A stretch of DNA of 64,000 nucleotides from NCBI GenBank assembly GCA_964485095.1, contig CAZAIB010000006.1, positions 40,215 to 104,214 of the forward strand, read 5' to 3'. Below the pieces are notes generated by a model that saw only the letters and a list, made by a program, of their open reading frames with translations, made no database searches and was not told the origin of the DNA. Shown in pieces: positions 1 to 8,693 of this stretch. Position 1 is the first letter of the stretch. Each line of letters starts with the position of its first letter. The stretch is from CAYNWT01 sp964485095 (GTDB taxonomy: Bacteria > Planctomycetota > Planctomycetia > Planctomycetales > Planctomycetaceae). Position numbers and translations under genes: made by a program.

Positions 1-2659
1 CTTCGATCGAACGCTGCTTTTCGACCTCAGACATGGCCCCGCGTCGCGAGAACTTTTCTGTGTGAATCACGATTCCAGCGACACCTGACGGCACCTCCAG
101 AGATTCGTTCTTCACATCTTCGCCAGCGCGACCGAAGATCGCGTGGAGTAGTTTTTCTTCAGGGGTGAGTTCTGACTTCGCTTTCGGTGAAACCTTACCA
201 ACCAGGATGTCACCAGACTGAACTCGGGTTCCAACCTTGACGATTCCACTTTCGTCGAGATGACGCAGAGCTTTCTCGCTGACGTTTGGAATGTCGCGAG
301 TGAACTCTTCGCGGCCAAGCTTGGTCTCGCGAATTTCGACGTCGAATTCGTCGAGGTGGATCGACGTATAAACGTCTTCCTTCACCAAGCGTTCAGAGAG
401 GATGATGGCATCCTCGAAGTTGTAGCCTTCCCATGACATGAAGGCGACGAGAACGTTTCGGCCGAGGGCCAGCGATCCGTTGCGAGTTGCCGCGGTGTCG
501 CAAAGCGGTTGACCCTTACTGACCTTGTCACCCATCTTGACGATCGGTTTTTGGTTCAGGCAGGTTCGTTCGTTCAAACCGACATACTTGCGAAGCGGGT
601 AGTTACGGCCATCGATCTCAATTCGATTGGCGTCAACGTAAGTGACTTTGCCGGCCCGTTCGGCTCGGACCAGCATCCCCGAGTTACCCGCAACGATTGG
701 CTCCATGCCAGTACCGACAACCGGACGTTCTGCAATGAGCAGAGGAACCGCTTGTCTCTGCATGTTGGAACCCATCAACGCGCGGTTCGCGTCATCGTGT
801 TCCAGGAACGGGATAAGACCGGCAGAAACTCCGACCATTTGGTTTGGTGCAACGTCGATGAACTGAACCTGTTCGACGCCGGCCCAGATTACGTCATTTT
901 GGAACCGGGCCAGGACGCGCTGATCCGTCATCTTGCCATCCTTGATCGGCGTATCGGCCGGGACAACATAGACGGAAGCTTCTTCGTCGGCTCGAAGCCA
1001 GGAGATCTCGGTTCCAACCTTGCCGTTCTTTACTTCACGGTACGGAGTAATCAGGAAGCCGTAGTCATCAACTTTGGCAAACACACTGAGACTGGAGATC
1101 AGCCCAATGTTTGTACCTTCAGGAGTCTCAATCGGGCAGATGCGGCCGTAGTGAGAAATGTGAACGTCACGGACTTCAAAGCCGGCACGTTTACGGTTCA
1201 AACCGCCAGGACCCAACGCACTCAGCCGGCGTTCGTGAGTCAACATGGACAGCGGATTCGTCTGGTCAACGACCTGCGAAAGTTCGCTGCGTCCATAGAA
1301 GTAATCGATCGCGGCCGAGACGCTTTTCGGATTGATGAGCGTTCGAGGAGTCATCTCCTCAACGTCCTTCAAGCTCATGCGTTCCTGAACGGTCCGTCGC
1401 AACTTCAGGAAACCCTTGCGGATCTCGTCTGTTCCGAGTTCGTCAATCGTACGTAGGCGCCGGTTGCCGAGGTTGTCGATGTCATCGACGTAGGCAGTAC
1501 CGTCGTTCGTTCGAAGGCGAATGAGGTAACGGATTGAGTTCGTAAAGTCCTCGGGACGCAGAGTCATTTCATCGTCTGAAATCCCCTGCTCGAACTTACG
1601 ATTGATTCGGAAACGGCCAACACGACCGAGTCGATAACGATTGACGTCGAAGAACTTCTCACGGAACAAGTCGCGTGCCTTGTCCAGTTGCGGTGGGTTA
1701 CCGGGACGTAGCCGCTGGTAGATGCGAAGCAGAGCTTCTTCGTGAGTGCTGGTTCCGTCCTCGATGATACTGTTGAGAATCAGGAGGTCCGGGACAGTCT
1801 TGATCAGCGGAACTTCTTTCAGTCCCGATTCCTTGATCTGTTCAAGCATCTCTTCGGTAATCAGGCGACCTGCATCTGTGATGATCTCACCGACGCGGTC
1901 GTGCCCAACCGGGTAGATGATGTCGTCCGATGTATGCCGGCCGACCATCTCAGCCAGTTTCGCTGGCGTCGTGCGAACCATTTCGACTTCATAGAACATG
2001 TCGATCAGCGACGCGTCAGTCGAAAGTTCGTCGTCCATCGCTCGCAGCAATGTCATCGCGGAGAATTTACCGCTTTGGTCAATACGAACACTCAACGTAT
2101 CCTTTTTGCCAACGACCAACTCAATCCAACTGCCGCGTTCTGGAATAATTCGGCATGAGTGAGTCTTTCGTTCGCCCGGTTCGTCAACCATCACGAAGTC
2201 GACACCAGGTGAGCGGTGCAACTGGCTCACAACAACACGCTCAGCACCGTTGATGATGAATTCACCACCACCGATCATGATCGGAATGTCGCCGAGATAG
2301 ACTTCTTCTTCGGTCGGCTGCTCTTTAACCAATCGCAGCCATACACGGAACGGCCGACCGTATGTCAGCCGCAGCTGACGACACTCAGTGGGTGTGTATC
2401 GCGGCTTGCCCAGTTCGTACTTGACGTACTCAAGCTGGTACTGACCGTCGTAGCTGGTGATCGGGAAAATCTCCTGGAGAATTCCCTCAATCCCCTGCTC
2501 TCGTCGGCTCGATGCTTTCTTGGAAGAGTCGCTTTGGAGCAGACGCTTGTATGAGACTGTTTGAATATCATTCAGTGAACCGAGATCGATGTCGCGCGTG
2601 ATCTTTCCGAAGTTTCGGATCTCGTCGCGGTCAATAGTTCGAACTGGAGGAATTGGCAT
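1..2659 (-). CDS. rpoB: RNA polymerase beta subunit RpoB (3' end cut by window)
   Basis: The catalytic-core beta subunit of RNA polymerase. The first 886 codons are present and the frame runs off the left edge of the window, so about the last quarter is missing. The start is the ATG at 2657-2659 (MPIPPVRTIDRDE), with GGAG about 14 bases upstream. The rifampicin-pocket region lies around residues 461-482: the residues matching E. coli D516, H526 and S531 are present (D465, H475, S480), while the equivalent of N518 is Thr (T467). The conserved CPIETPEGTNIGL stretch follows. It is the last gene seen of the leftward translation operon, separated from rplL by about 370 bases. Confidence 0.98.
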   Translation of the reverse strand, partial: MPIPPVRTIDRDEIRNFGKITRDIDLGSLNDIQTVSYKRLLQSDSSKKASSRREQGIEGILQEIFPITSYDGQYQLEYVKYELGKPRYTPTECRQLRLTYGRPFRVWLRLVKEQPTEEEVYLGDIPIMIGGGEFIINGAERVVVSQLHRSPGVDFVMVDEPGERKTHSCRIIPERGSWIELVVGKKDTLSVRIDQSGKFSAMTLLRAMDDELSTDASLIDMFYEVEMVRTTPAKLAEMVGRHTSDDIIYPVGHDRVGEIITDAGRLITEEMLEQIKESGLKEVPLIKTVPDLLILNSIIEDGTSTHEEALLRIYQRLRPGNPPQLDKARDLFREKFFDVNRYRLGRVGRFRINRKFEQGISDDEMTLRPEDFTNSIRYLIRLRTNDGTAYVDDIDNLGNRRLRTIDELGTDEIRKGFLKLRRTVQERMSLKDVEEMTPRTLINPKSVSAAIDYFYGRSELSQVVDQTNPLSMLTHERRLSALGPGGLNRKRAGFEVRDVHISHYGRICPIETPEGTNIGLISSLSVFAKVDDYGFLITPYREVKNGKVGTEISWLRADEEASVYVVPADTPIKDGKMTDQRVLARFQNDVIWAGVEQVQFIDVAPNQMVGVSAGLIPFLEHDDANRALMGSNMQRQAVPLLIAERPVVGTGMEPIVAGNSGMLVRAERAGKVTYVDANRIEIDGRNYPLRKYVGLNERTCLNQKPIVKMGDKVSKGQPLCDTAATRNGSLALGRNVLVAFMSWEGYNFEDAIILSERLVKEDVYTSIHLDEFDVEIRETKLGREEFTRDIPNVSEKALRHLDESGIVKVGTRVQSGDILVGKVSPKAKSELTPEEKLLHAIFGRAGEDVKNESLEVPSGVAGIVIHTEKFSRRGAMSEVEKQRSIE

Positions 2660-2978
2660 AGCGGAAGTTTCTCCGACCTACCTAAGATGAGGACGACACA
2701 AGGAAGTGGTGCGTTAGTGCGCAGAACGGGCGCAACATCAGTGTGCCCGAAAATTGGGCGTCACTGGAAAGAGCTGAGAACGAGCGAACGTAGAGGCGCA
2801 AGTTCACGGAGCGGCATTTCCCCCGTTAACAGCCCGCGGCGCAATTCAATCCTGAACGCAACTTTGGGCCGACACTCTGTCCACAAGGCAACTGTCGCGG
2901 ACAAAGCAAAAAAGACGACGAACCGAACGACCGGCTGGCTGACCAGACGGACCGTAACGCATGCGAAAAGCATTGGGA

Positions 2979-3007
2979 AGGGTACCGGACAGCAAATTCG
3001 GTACCCT
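2979..3007 (-). promoter_or_regulatory. hairpin in the rplL-rpoB gap (attenuator or processing site)
   Basis: A perfect 9-bp stem (AGGGTACCG / CGGTACCCT) with an 11-base loop begins about 20 bases after the rplL stop. No T-run follows it on the transcribed strand, so it is not a complete terminator. In E. coli the rplL-rpoB gap holds an attenuator and an RNase III site that lower rpoBC relative to ribosomal protein mRNA; the position suggests a similar role here, by inference. I see nothing else identifiable in the rest of the 2660-3027 gap. Confidence 0.45.
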
Positions 3008-3027
3008 AACCAATATTTCCGGACGAA

Positions 3028-3444
3028 CTACTTGAGTTCGACTGAACCGCCGGCTTCTTCGATTTCGGCCTTCAACTTCTCAGCGTCTTCCTTAGAAGCG
3101 CCTTCTTTGATTGCCTTTGGAGTGTTCTCGACGATTTCCTTGGCTTCTTTCAGCCCAAGGCCTGTGGCTGAGCGGACAACCTTGATCACTGGAATCTTGT
3201 TGTCGCCGAAGCCTGTCAGTACGACGTCGAACTCTGTCTTGTCGGCTCCACCACCGTCTCCACCGCCACCGTCGGCAGGGCCAGCCATCATGACTGCGCC
3301 ACCACTGGCGGCCTTAATGCCGTGAACGTTTTCGAGGTACTCGGAGAGGTTCTTTGCTTCCAGTAGAGTCATGCCAACAATCTTGTCGCCAAGATCCTTA
3401 GTTGCTGCGTCGTACTCTACTTCTGTTGCTTCTGCGGTTGCCAT
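3028..3444 (-). CDS. rplL: 50S ribosomal protein L7/L12
   Basis: The stalk protein of the large ribosomal subunit, which recruits the translational GTPases. It is 138 residues, slightly longer than the usual 120-130. The N-terminal dimerisation domain is followed by a Gly/Ala-rich hinge (around residues 56-65, GGGGDGGGADK) and the conserved C-terminal domain (FDVVLTGFGDNKIPVIKVVR, then GLGLKEAKEIVE). The start is set at the ATG at 3442-3444 (MATAEATEVEYD), with GAAAGG upstream; a longer in-frame reading from 3501 has no family support. Neighbours are rplJ upstream and rpoB downstream. Confidence 0.97.
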   Translation of the reverse strand: MATAEATEVEYDAATKDLGDKIVGMTLLEAKNLSEYLENVHGIKAASGGAVMMAGPADGGGGDGGGADKTEFDVVLTGFGDNKIPVIKVVRSATGLGLKEAKEIVENTPKAIKEGASKEDAEKLKAEIEEAGGSVELK

Positions 3445-3555
3445 CTTTATGCGCCTTTCGCTGTCAATAATCGCTGCCCGGCATGCTGCCGCGGCAAACA
3501 CCTGAATTCTTTATGGACCCAATCAGCTCACACTCGGAGCTGGTAAAAAACAAAA

Positions 3556-4065
3556 TTACTCTTCGCTTTTGGACTTGATCTGACCCACCAGGGCTCCGCC
3601 TGGTCCGATCAGTTGAGAAGCCAGTTTGCTTCCCGGTCCAAGTAGCTGTCCGGCAATAATCGAGAGCAATTCCTCTCGTCCCGGACTCTTAGCGAGAGCG
3701 GCAACTCCATTAGCGTCGAGAGTTTGACCCTCGACTGTGCCCCCGCGGATTTCAATCTCTTCAAGTTCTTCTGCCCACTTCGCGATCTCTTTCGAAAGCG
3801 CGACGACGTCTTCACCGCCCCAGACCAGGGTCGAGGCTCCTGCGAGGACGTCATCAAGCGACTCCACACCAACAGAGTGGAGCGCCTTGCGGGCCAGTGA
3901 GTTCTTGACCGTTAATGCCGCAATGTCCTTCTCGGCCAGTGCCTGCCGGAACTTGTTGACAGAGATTGCGTCTACTTTAGAGACGTCAATAACCAACATG
4001 TCCCGACTGTCACCCAGTCGATCAGTGATCGCGCCAATCAACATCTGCTTGATCGGTTTACTCAT
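3556..4065 (-). CDS. rplJ: 50S ribosomal protein L10
   Basis: Anchors L7/L12 dimers on 23S rRNA to form the ribosomal stalk. 169 residues, normal length. The N-terminal rRNA-binding domain is recognisable (MSKPIKQMLIGAITDRLGDS, then NSLARKAL), and the C-terminal helix that carries L7/L12 ends in LVGQIKSKSEE. It starts 20 bases after the rplA stop and is followed by a 111-base gap to rplL that contains a 6-bp hairpin (CAGCTC/GAGCTG, about 3525-3543). In other bacteria the L10-L7/L12 complex represses its own mRNA leader; I did not identify the binding site here. Confidence 0.97.
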   Translation of the reverse strand: MSKPIKQMLIGAITDRLGDSRDMLVIDVSKVDAISVNKFRQALAEKDIAALTVKNSLARKALHSVGVESLDDVLAGASTLVWGGEDVVALSKEIAKWAEELEEIEIRGGTVEGQTLDANGVAALAKSPGREELLSIIAGQLLGPGSKLASQLIGPGGALVGQIKSKSEE

Positions 4066-4085
4066 GGTTCAACCCAACTCTATAG

Positions 4086-4790
4086 CTATGCAGCCACGAT
4101 AATTCCAGGAGACATGGTTGCCGAGATGCAGATCTTCCGCACATAGACACCCTTTGCTGCCGACGGCTTCAGAACCTGGATGTACTGAAGCAGGGCTTCA
4201 GTATTCTCAAGCAACTGTTTGTCGTCGAAGCTAAGTTTTCCAACAACGCAATGGACGTTACCGCCCGCGTCGACACGGAACTCAACCTTACCAGCTTTGT
4301 ATTCTTTGACGGCCGTTTCGACATCCTGCGTCACCGTTCCCGCTCGCGGAGACGGCATCAGGCCACGCGGGCCAAGGACGCGACCCAGAGGTCCAACGAC
4401 GCCCATCATGTCTGGCGTTGCAATAGCGACGTCGAATTCGAGCCAGCCATCCTTCACCTTGTCAGCCAGATCTTTGCCGCCGACAACATCGGCTCCAGCG
4501 GCTTCCGCCGCCGCAACATTGTCACCCTGTGCGAATACCAGGACTCGCTGAGCTTTTCCAATGCCGTGCGGCAGGACGATAGATCCGCGAACCAGTTGGT
4601 CCGCCTGCTTTGGATCCACTCCAAGTCGGACAGCAACTTCTACGGTTTGATCGAAGCCACAGGGCTTACAGCCCTTTGGCAGGTCCGACTCCAGACCCTT
4701 CAGTGATTTGATCGCCGTTGGGAGATCAACTTCACCGAGGCTGGCAACTTTACCAACCAGGTGCTTCATTCGCTTTGCTTTGCTTACCAT
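4086..4790 (-). CDS. rplA: 50S ribosomal protein L1
   Basis: Binds 23S rRNA at the mobile L1 stalk beside the E site. 234 residues, the usual size. The conserved central stretch GPLGRVLGPRGLMPSPRAGT and the C-terminal KGVYVRKICISATMSPG block are present. I chose the ATG at 4788-4790 (MVSKAKRMKH) because GGAAG lies about 7 bases upstream. An in-frame GTG at 4802 would add four residues but would overlap that site. It lies between rplK and rplJ, in the classic L11-L1-L10-L7/L12 order. Confidence 0.97.
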   Translation of the reverse strand: MVSKAKRMKHLVGKVASLGEVDLPTAIKSLKGLESDLPKGCKPCGFDQTVEVAVRLGVDPKQADQLVRGSIVLPHGIGKAQRVLVFAQGDNVAAAEAAGADVVGGKDLADKVKDGWLEFDVAIATPDMMGVVGPLGRVLGPRGLMPSPRAGTVTQDVETAVKEYKAGKVEFRVDAGGNVHCVVGKLSFDDKQLLENTEALLQYIQVLKPSAAKGVYVRKICISATMSPGIIVAA

Positions 4791-4837
4791 CTCAACTTCC
4801 ACTCAACACAGGCACGTACAAACAGGCGGGAGCCCGA

Positions 4838-5263
4838 TCAGTCAATCACCTCAAGGCCCATGCTGCGAGCCGTGCCGGCAATGATGCGTGCAGCCTGATC
4901 GATATCTTTCACGTTCAGGTCAGCACTTTTTGTTTTCGCTATTTCTTTAAGCTGTTCGGTCGTGACTTTCCCGACCTTATCCGCTTTCGGGCTTCCTGAG
5001 CCTTTGGCGATACCAGCAGCTTGCTTCAACAGAACCGCAGCTGGCGGGCTCTTGATGATGAAGTCGAAGCTTCGGTCGTTGTAGACACTGATGACAACCG
5101 GCACAGTTGTGCCCATCAACTCCTTGGTACGGTCGTTGAACTGCTGGACGAACTGCCCGATGTTCACGCCGTGTGGACCCAGTGCAGTACCAACCGGAGG
5201 TGCCGGCGTCGCCTGGCCTCCGGTAACCTGTACCTTGATCTCAGCTGTAAGTTGTTTGGCCAT
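4838..5263 (-). CDS. rplK: 50S ribosomal protein L11
   Basis: Binds the GTPase-associated centre of 23S rRNA. 141 residues, exactly the usual size. The N-terminal Pro-rich segment GGQATPAPPVGTALGPHGVN and the C-terminal rRNA-binding domain (KSADLNVKDIDQAARIIAGTARSMG) are intact. It starts at the ATG at 5261-5263 (MAKQLTAEIK), 22 bases after the nusG stop, consistent with co-transcription. Confidence 0.98.
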   Translation of the reverse strand: MAKQLTAEIKVQVTGGQATPAPPVGTALGPHGVNIGQFVQQFNDRTKELMGTTVPVVISVYNDRSFDFIIKSPPAAVLLKQAAGIAKGSGSPKADKVGKVTTEQLKEIAKTKSADLNVKDIDQAARIIAGTARSMGLEVID

Positions 5264-5285
5264 CGTTCCTGCCTAATGCGTGAGC

Positions 5286-5840
5286 CTAAACGGATTCAAC
5301 CTGCCAGTACTCAAGTTCGACGGGCGTCGTTCGCCCGAAGATTTCGATGAGCACAGAGATCTTTCCACTGCTCTCGTCTATTTCTTCAATTGCACCTTCA
5401 AAGCTCTCAAAGGTGCCTTCTTTGATTTTTACAATGTCGCCAGGCGAGAATTCAATCTTGATCCGCGGTGCGACTTCGTCTTCCGCTTCTTCCTTGCCAA
5501 GCATGCGAGCAATTTCATGCTCCTGCATCGGAATTGGCTTACCGGCAGAACCAGTAAAGTCGCCAACACCGCTGGTGTCTCGAACGAGATACCAGCTCTC
5601 GTCGTTCAACTCCATGAACACCATGATGTAGCCAGGATAGAGCTTCCGCTCTGTCACTCGCTTTTTGCCACCCTTAGTGTCAACAACCTTTTCGGTGGGG
5701 ATGATTACTTCCCCGAAGTACTCTTCGAGCCCTTCACGTTTGATCCGGCGAAGCAACGACTCTCTAATCGTTCGCTCACGATTGCTTTGCACCTTGAGCA
5801 CATACCAGAGCTTCTCTGGTTCAGGCTCACCATTCGACAT
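5286..5840 (-). CDS. nusG: transcription termination/antitermination factor NusG
   Basis: An RNA polymerase-bound elongation factor that links transcription to Rho or to the ribosome. 184 residues. The NGN domain starts at EKLWYVLKVQSNRERTIRE, and the C-terminal KOW domain has FSPGDIVKIKEGTFESFEG and the final ILIEIFGRTTPVELEYWQVE. The start ATG at 5838-5840 has GAGG six bases upstream. It sits between secE and rplK, as in most bacteria. Confidence 0.97.
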   Translation of the reverse strand: MSNGEPEPEKLWYVLKVQSNRERTIRESLLRRIKREGLEEYFGEVIIPTEKVVDTKGGKKRVTERKLYPGYIMVFMELNDESWYLVRDTSGVGDFTGSAGKPIPMQEHEIARMLGKEEAEDEVAPRIKIEFSPGDIVKIKEGTFESFEGAIEEIDESSGKISVLIEIFGRTTPVELEYWQVESV

Positions 5841-5965
5841 TGCATGCCTCGCGAACTACGGATTACTACCCCAAGCGACCGTCACGAGGGGAATCGACAA
5901 TGATCTGCATTCCATCGACCGTTTTCAATCGATCCGGTCGCAGAAATTTCAGTTTAGCGCAACAA

Positions 5966-6427
5966 CTACAGTTCGGGTCCCGCTTCCGGCTTAACAACGA
6001 AGCCAATGAGTCGGAAGAACCAAAGCCAAAGCTGGTCGTAGGCAAACAGCAGACCCGCCATGAAGACCATCACAACGATCACAACGATCGTCGCCCTGTA
6101 CAGTTCGGAGCGACTTGCCCAAGTCACTTTGTCCATCTCTGCTTCAACAGCGATCAGGAAGTCAGCGAACTTAGGAAAGTTGACTGCTCGGTAGATGATC
6201 CAGGCTGCTCCAGCAAGAAGTCCCATTGGGAGCCCAACCTTCAGTCCGGCGCCGGCGCCGTCCATCGCTGCCAGCGGGCCTTTGGCCAATGTCCAAAGGC
6301 CATATCCCACGACCAACAACAGACCCAGCGCAGTCAACTGCCTCGTCAGTCGGCCCTGATTCTTTTTGTACAGGCCAACCTTGAACAGTTCCTGTACCAG
6401 CGACTGATTTTTCTTAACGGCTGACAT
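5966..6427 (-). CDS. secE: preprotein translocase subunit SecE
   Basis: The small essential subunit of the SecYEG translocon, in the inner membrane. 153 residues, far longer than three-helix-free Gram-positive SecE (about 60). Two hydrophobic segments at roughly residues 32-48 and 65-84 precede the conserved amphipathic cytosolic helix (EAEMDKVTWASRSEL) and the last membrane helix (IVVIVVMVFMAGLLFAYD). I place the start at the ATG at 6425-6427 (MSAVKKNQS); the longer in-frame reading would run into the tRNA-Trp gene. Position beside nusG supports the call. Confidence 0.93.
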   Translation of the reverse strand: MSAVKKNQSLVQELFKVGLYKKNQGRLTRQLTALGLLLVVGYGLWTLAKGPLAAMDGAGAGLKVGLPMGLLAGAAWIIYRAVNFPKFADFLIAVEAEMDKVTWASRSELYRATIVVIVVMVFMAGLLFAYDQLWLWFFRLIGFVVKPEAGPEL

Positions 6428-6472
6428 TCTTGTTTCCAGCAATCCGAATCGGTTAGCTCGCGTCCTGCAAAA

Positions 6473-6545
6473 CACGGGCGGAGGGACTTGAACCCCCAAC
6501 CGCCGGATTTGGAATCCGGTGCTCTGCCAATTGAGCTACACCCGT
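6473..6545 (-). tRNA. tRNA-Trp (anticodon CCA)
   Basis: 73 bases forming a full cloverleaf: 7-bp acceptor (ACGGGTG/CGCCCGT), anticodon stem CCGGA/TCCGG around loop TTCCAAA with anticodon CCA, and T-loop TTCAAGT. The 3' CCA is not encoded. It is embedded between rpmG and secE, where tRNA-Trp is found in many bacteria. Confidence 0.97.
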
Positions 6546-6559
6546 AACTGTACCTGGTC

Positions 6560-6715
6560 CTACTTTTTCCGAGACTCTTTGTGCAACGTGTGCCGGCGGA
6601 GCTTCGGACAGTATTTCATCAACTCAAGCCGCTCAGTTCCTCGAGTCTCTTTAATTACGCGATAATTGCGAAGGCCGGTTTCTGTACACTCCAGCCAGAC
6701 GTATTCTCGTGCCAT
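6560..6715 (-). CDS. rpmG: 50S ribosomal protein L33
   Basis: A small large-subunit protein near the E site. 51 residues from the ATG at 6713-6715 (MAREYVWLEC). The C-terminal KYCPKLRRHTLHKESRKK block is typical of L33. It is the form without the zinc-binding Cys pairs: only two Cys are present, at positions 10 and 35. A longer in-frame reading from 6751 lacks family support. Lies between tuf and tRNA-Trp in the operon. Confidence 0.94.
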   Translation of the reverse strand: MAREYVWLECTETGLRNYRVIKETRGTERLELMKYCPKLRRHTLHKESRKK

Positions 6716-6751
6716 TGCCGCACCCCTGCACTTCGAAAACAAAAACCTCAT

Positions 6752-6804
6752 CCGGTCAAAGACCGGCGAGGCAAGTCAGGCAGGTCGCCCAAGAGCGACC
6801 TGCC
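6752..6804 (-). promoter_or_regulatory. two hairpins between tuf and rpmG
   Basis: Read on the transcribed strand after the tuf stop: first a perfect 10-bp stem (6779-6788 with 6795-6804, GGCAGGTCGC), then a 6-bp stem with a 3-base loop (6752-6766, CCGGTC/GACCGG), followed six bases later by TTTTTGTTTT. The second may act as a weak terminator that makes tuf mRNA more abundant than the downstream genes; this is inference. Confidence 0.4.
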
Positions 6805-6839
6805 AGATCTGATTCCTCGGACCGAAGCCCGAACTACAA

Positions 6840-8036
6840 TTATTCAACAACCTTGGTGACAACGCCCGAGCCGACTGTTCGGCCACCTTCGCGAATCGCG
6901 AATCGGCTACCTTCGACCAAAGCAATTGGCTTACCAAGTTCAACTTCAACAGTCACATTGTCGCCAGGCATGCACATTTCTGCGCCGCCCATCAACGTGG
7001 TCGCACCAGTCACATCCGTTGTGCGGAAGTAGAACTGAGGACGGTAACCACTGAAGAATGGAGTGTGTCGACCACCCTCTTCTTTGCTCAGGACGTAGAC
7101 TTCGCCTTCGAACTTCGTGTGCGGATCAATGGAACCCGGCTTCGCAAGAACCTGTCCTCGCTGAACCTCTTCTTTCTTGATACCACGAAGAAGGATACCG
7201 ACGTTGTCACCAGCCATGCCTTCGTCGAGAAGTTTCTTGAACATCTCAACGCCGGTGCAGGTGGTTTCGATCGTGTCCTTCAGGCCGATGATCGCAACTT
7301 TTTCACCAACCTTGATGATGCCTGTTTCAATTCGGCCTGTGGCGACTGTTCCACGGCCTTCGATAGAGAACACGTCCTCAATCGCCATCAGGAATGGCTT
7401 TTCAGCATCACGTTCTGGCTCAGGAATGTTCGCATCGAGAGCATCCATCAACACGCCGATGCATGCGTTGGCTGTCTCGTCAGACGGAGCATCCAGTGCT
7501 GGCTTCGCAGCACCGCGGACGACCTGAATGTCGTCGCCGGGGAAGCCGTACTTGCTGAGAAGTTCGCGAACTTCCATCTCAACCAACTCGAGAAGTTCTT
7601 CGTCGTCAACAAGGTCACACTTGTTGAGGAAGACAACCAAAGCCGGCACATCAACCTGACGTGCGAGAAGGATGTGTTCACGAGTCTGAGGCATAGGGCC
7701 GTCAGCAGCAGACACAACCAAGATTGCGCCGTCCATTTGGGCGGCACCAGTAATCATGTTCTTGATATAGTCAGCGTGGCCCGGGCAGTCGATGTGAGCG
7801 TAGTGACGAGTCGCGCTTTCGTACTCAACGTGCGAAACAGCAATTGTCACAGTCTTGGTGTCGTCACGAACGGTACCACCTTTGGCGATATCAGCGTAAC
7901 TCTTGAACTCAGCCAATCCCTTTGCGCCCTGCACAGCCAGCAACGCAGCGGTAAGAGTGGTCTTACCATGGTCAATGTGGCCAATAGTACCGACGTTCAC
8001 GTGCGGCTTGGTCCGTACAAACGTGTCCTTCGCCAT
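6840..8036 (-). CDS. tuf: elongation factor Tu
   Basis: A GTPase that delivers aminoacyl-tRNA to the ribosome. 398 residues, normal length. Visible: G1 loop GHIDHGKT (19-26), G3 DCPGH (83-87), G4 NKCD (138-141), and the C-terminal REGGRTVGSGVV. The switch I region is unusual: where E. coli has EKARGITINTSHVEY, this protein has DTKTVTIAVSHVEY, so the RG of RGITI is replaced while the Mg-coordinating Thr is kept (T64). I recall similar wording in other planctomycetes, so it is probably a lineage trait. It follows four tRNA genes, as in the E. coli thrU-tufB operon. Confidence 0.98.
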   Translation of the reverse strand: MAKDTFVRTKPHVNVGTIGHIDHGKTTLTAALLAVQGAKGLAEFKSYADIAKGGTVRDDTKTVTIAVSHVEYESATRHYAHIDCPGHADYIKNMITGAAQMDGAILVVSAADGPMPQTREHILLARQVDVPALVVFLNKCDLVDDEELLELVEMEVRELLSKYGFPGDDIQVVRGAAKPALDAPSDETANACIGVLMDALDANIPEPERDAEKPFLMAIEDVFSIEGRGTVATGRIETGIIKVGEKVAIIGLKDTIETTCTGVEMFKKLLDEGMAGDNVGILLRGIKKEEVQRGQVLAKPGSIDPHTKFEGEVYVLSKEEGGRHTPFFSGYRPQFYFRTTDVTGATTLMGGAEMCMPGDNVTVEVELGKPIALVEGSRFAIREGGRTVGSGVVTKVVE

Positions 8037-8154
8037 TAGTTAGTCTCCGAATTCCAGCAAGTCCTGCGGCACAGCGGCCGCCACCAGTTTTGAAGGATGA
8101 ACTCAAGAAGCAACTTAGCCTCTTGCACAAAAATAAACCTAATCCGTTCCGTGA

Positions 8155-8227
<73 letters not shown>

Positions 8228-8271
8228 AATGTTGCAAGGCAACGTGCGTTTTTCTAGTTCACCCAAAAAAA

Positions 8272-8342
8272 AGCGGGCGATGGGAATCGAACCCACACCA
8301 CCTGCTTGGAAGGCAGGGGCTCTACCGTTGAGCTACGCCCGC
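8272..8342 (-). tRNA. tRNA-Gly (anticodon TCC)
   Basis: 71 bases with acceptor GCGGGCG/CGCCCGC, anticodon stem CCTGC/GCAGG around loop CTTCCAA (anticodon TCC), and T-loop TTCGATT. No encoded CCA. Corresponds to glyT of the E. coli cluster. Confidence 0.97.
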
Positions 8343-8400
8343 AATCTGGGTGTCTTCAAATAAACCTCTCAGTGAGACTCAAACGCACAATGGAACAATA

Positions 8401-8482
8401 TGGGGGAAGCAGGATTCGAACCTGCGAAGGCGTTGCCACCAGATTTACAGTCTGGCCCATTTGGCCACTCTGGTATTCCCCC
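8401..8482 (-). tRNA. tRNA-Tyr (anticodon GTA)
   Basis: 82 bases with the long variable arm expected of class II tRNA-Tyr. Acceptor GGGGGAA/TTCCCCC, anticodon stem CCAGA/TCTGG around loop CTGTAAA (anticodon GTA), T-loop TTCGAAT. No encoded CCA. Corresponds to tyrU of the E. coli cluster. Confidence 0.97.
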
Positions 8483-8523
8483 TCGGTGTGCCGATCAAAT
8501 TGTCTAACTTGATACGACTCGTG

Positions 8524-8596
8524 AGCTAGCGGTGGGACTCGAACCCACAACCTCCGGTTTACAAAACCGGAGCTCTGCCAATTGAGCTACGCTAGC
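8524..8596 (-). tRNA. tRNA-Thr (anticodon TGT)
   Basis: 73 bases with acceptor GCTAGCG/CGCTAGC, anticodon stem CCGGT/ACCGG around loop TTTGTAA (anticodon TGT), T-loop TTCGAGT. First gene of the operon, corresponding to thrU in E. coli. Confidence 0.97.
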
Positions 8597-8628
8597 AGCC
8601 TCTTGGCCGCAAAAAACATAAGCGGCGG

Positions 8629-8656
8629 AGTATACCAACAAGCAATCCCCTTGCAA
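8629..8656 (-). promoter_or_regulatory. sigma-70-type promoter of the tRNA-tuf-ribosomal protein operon
   Basis: On the minus strand TTGCAA and TATACT are separated by 16 bases. The -10 box lies about 33 bases upstream of the mature 5' end of tRNA-Thr(TGT), leaving a short leader for RNase P to remove. It is the only good match in the gap between the first tRNA and the sigma gene terminator. Confidence 0.6.
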
Positions 8657-8693
8657 GAGTCATCCGCCCTCAAAGAGACTTCACTTGTTGGCT

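Noticed and set aside
1390..1420. Rifampicin-resistance change in RpoB
   Set aside because: The residues matching D516, H526 and S531 are unchanged; only the N518 position differs (Thr), which alone does not support resistance.
509..1456. 315-codon plus-strand ORF
   Set aside because: It is antisense to rpoB, whose protein is strongly conserved in this region; it has no recognisable domain.
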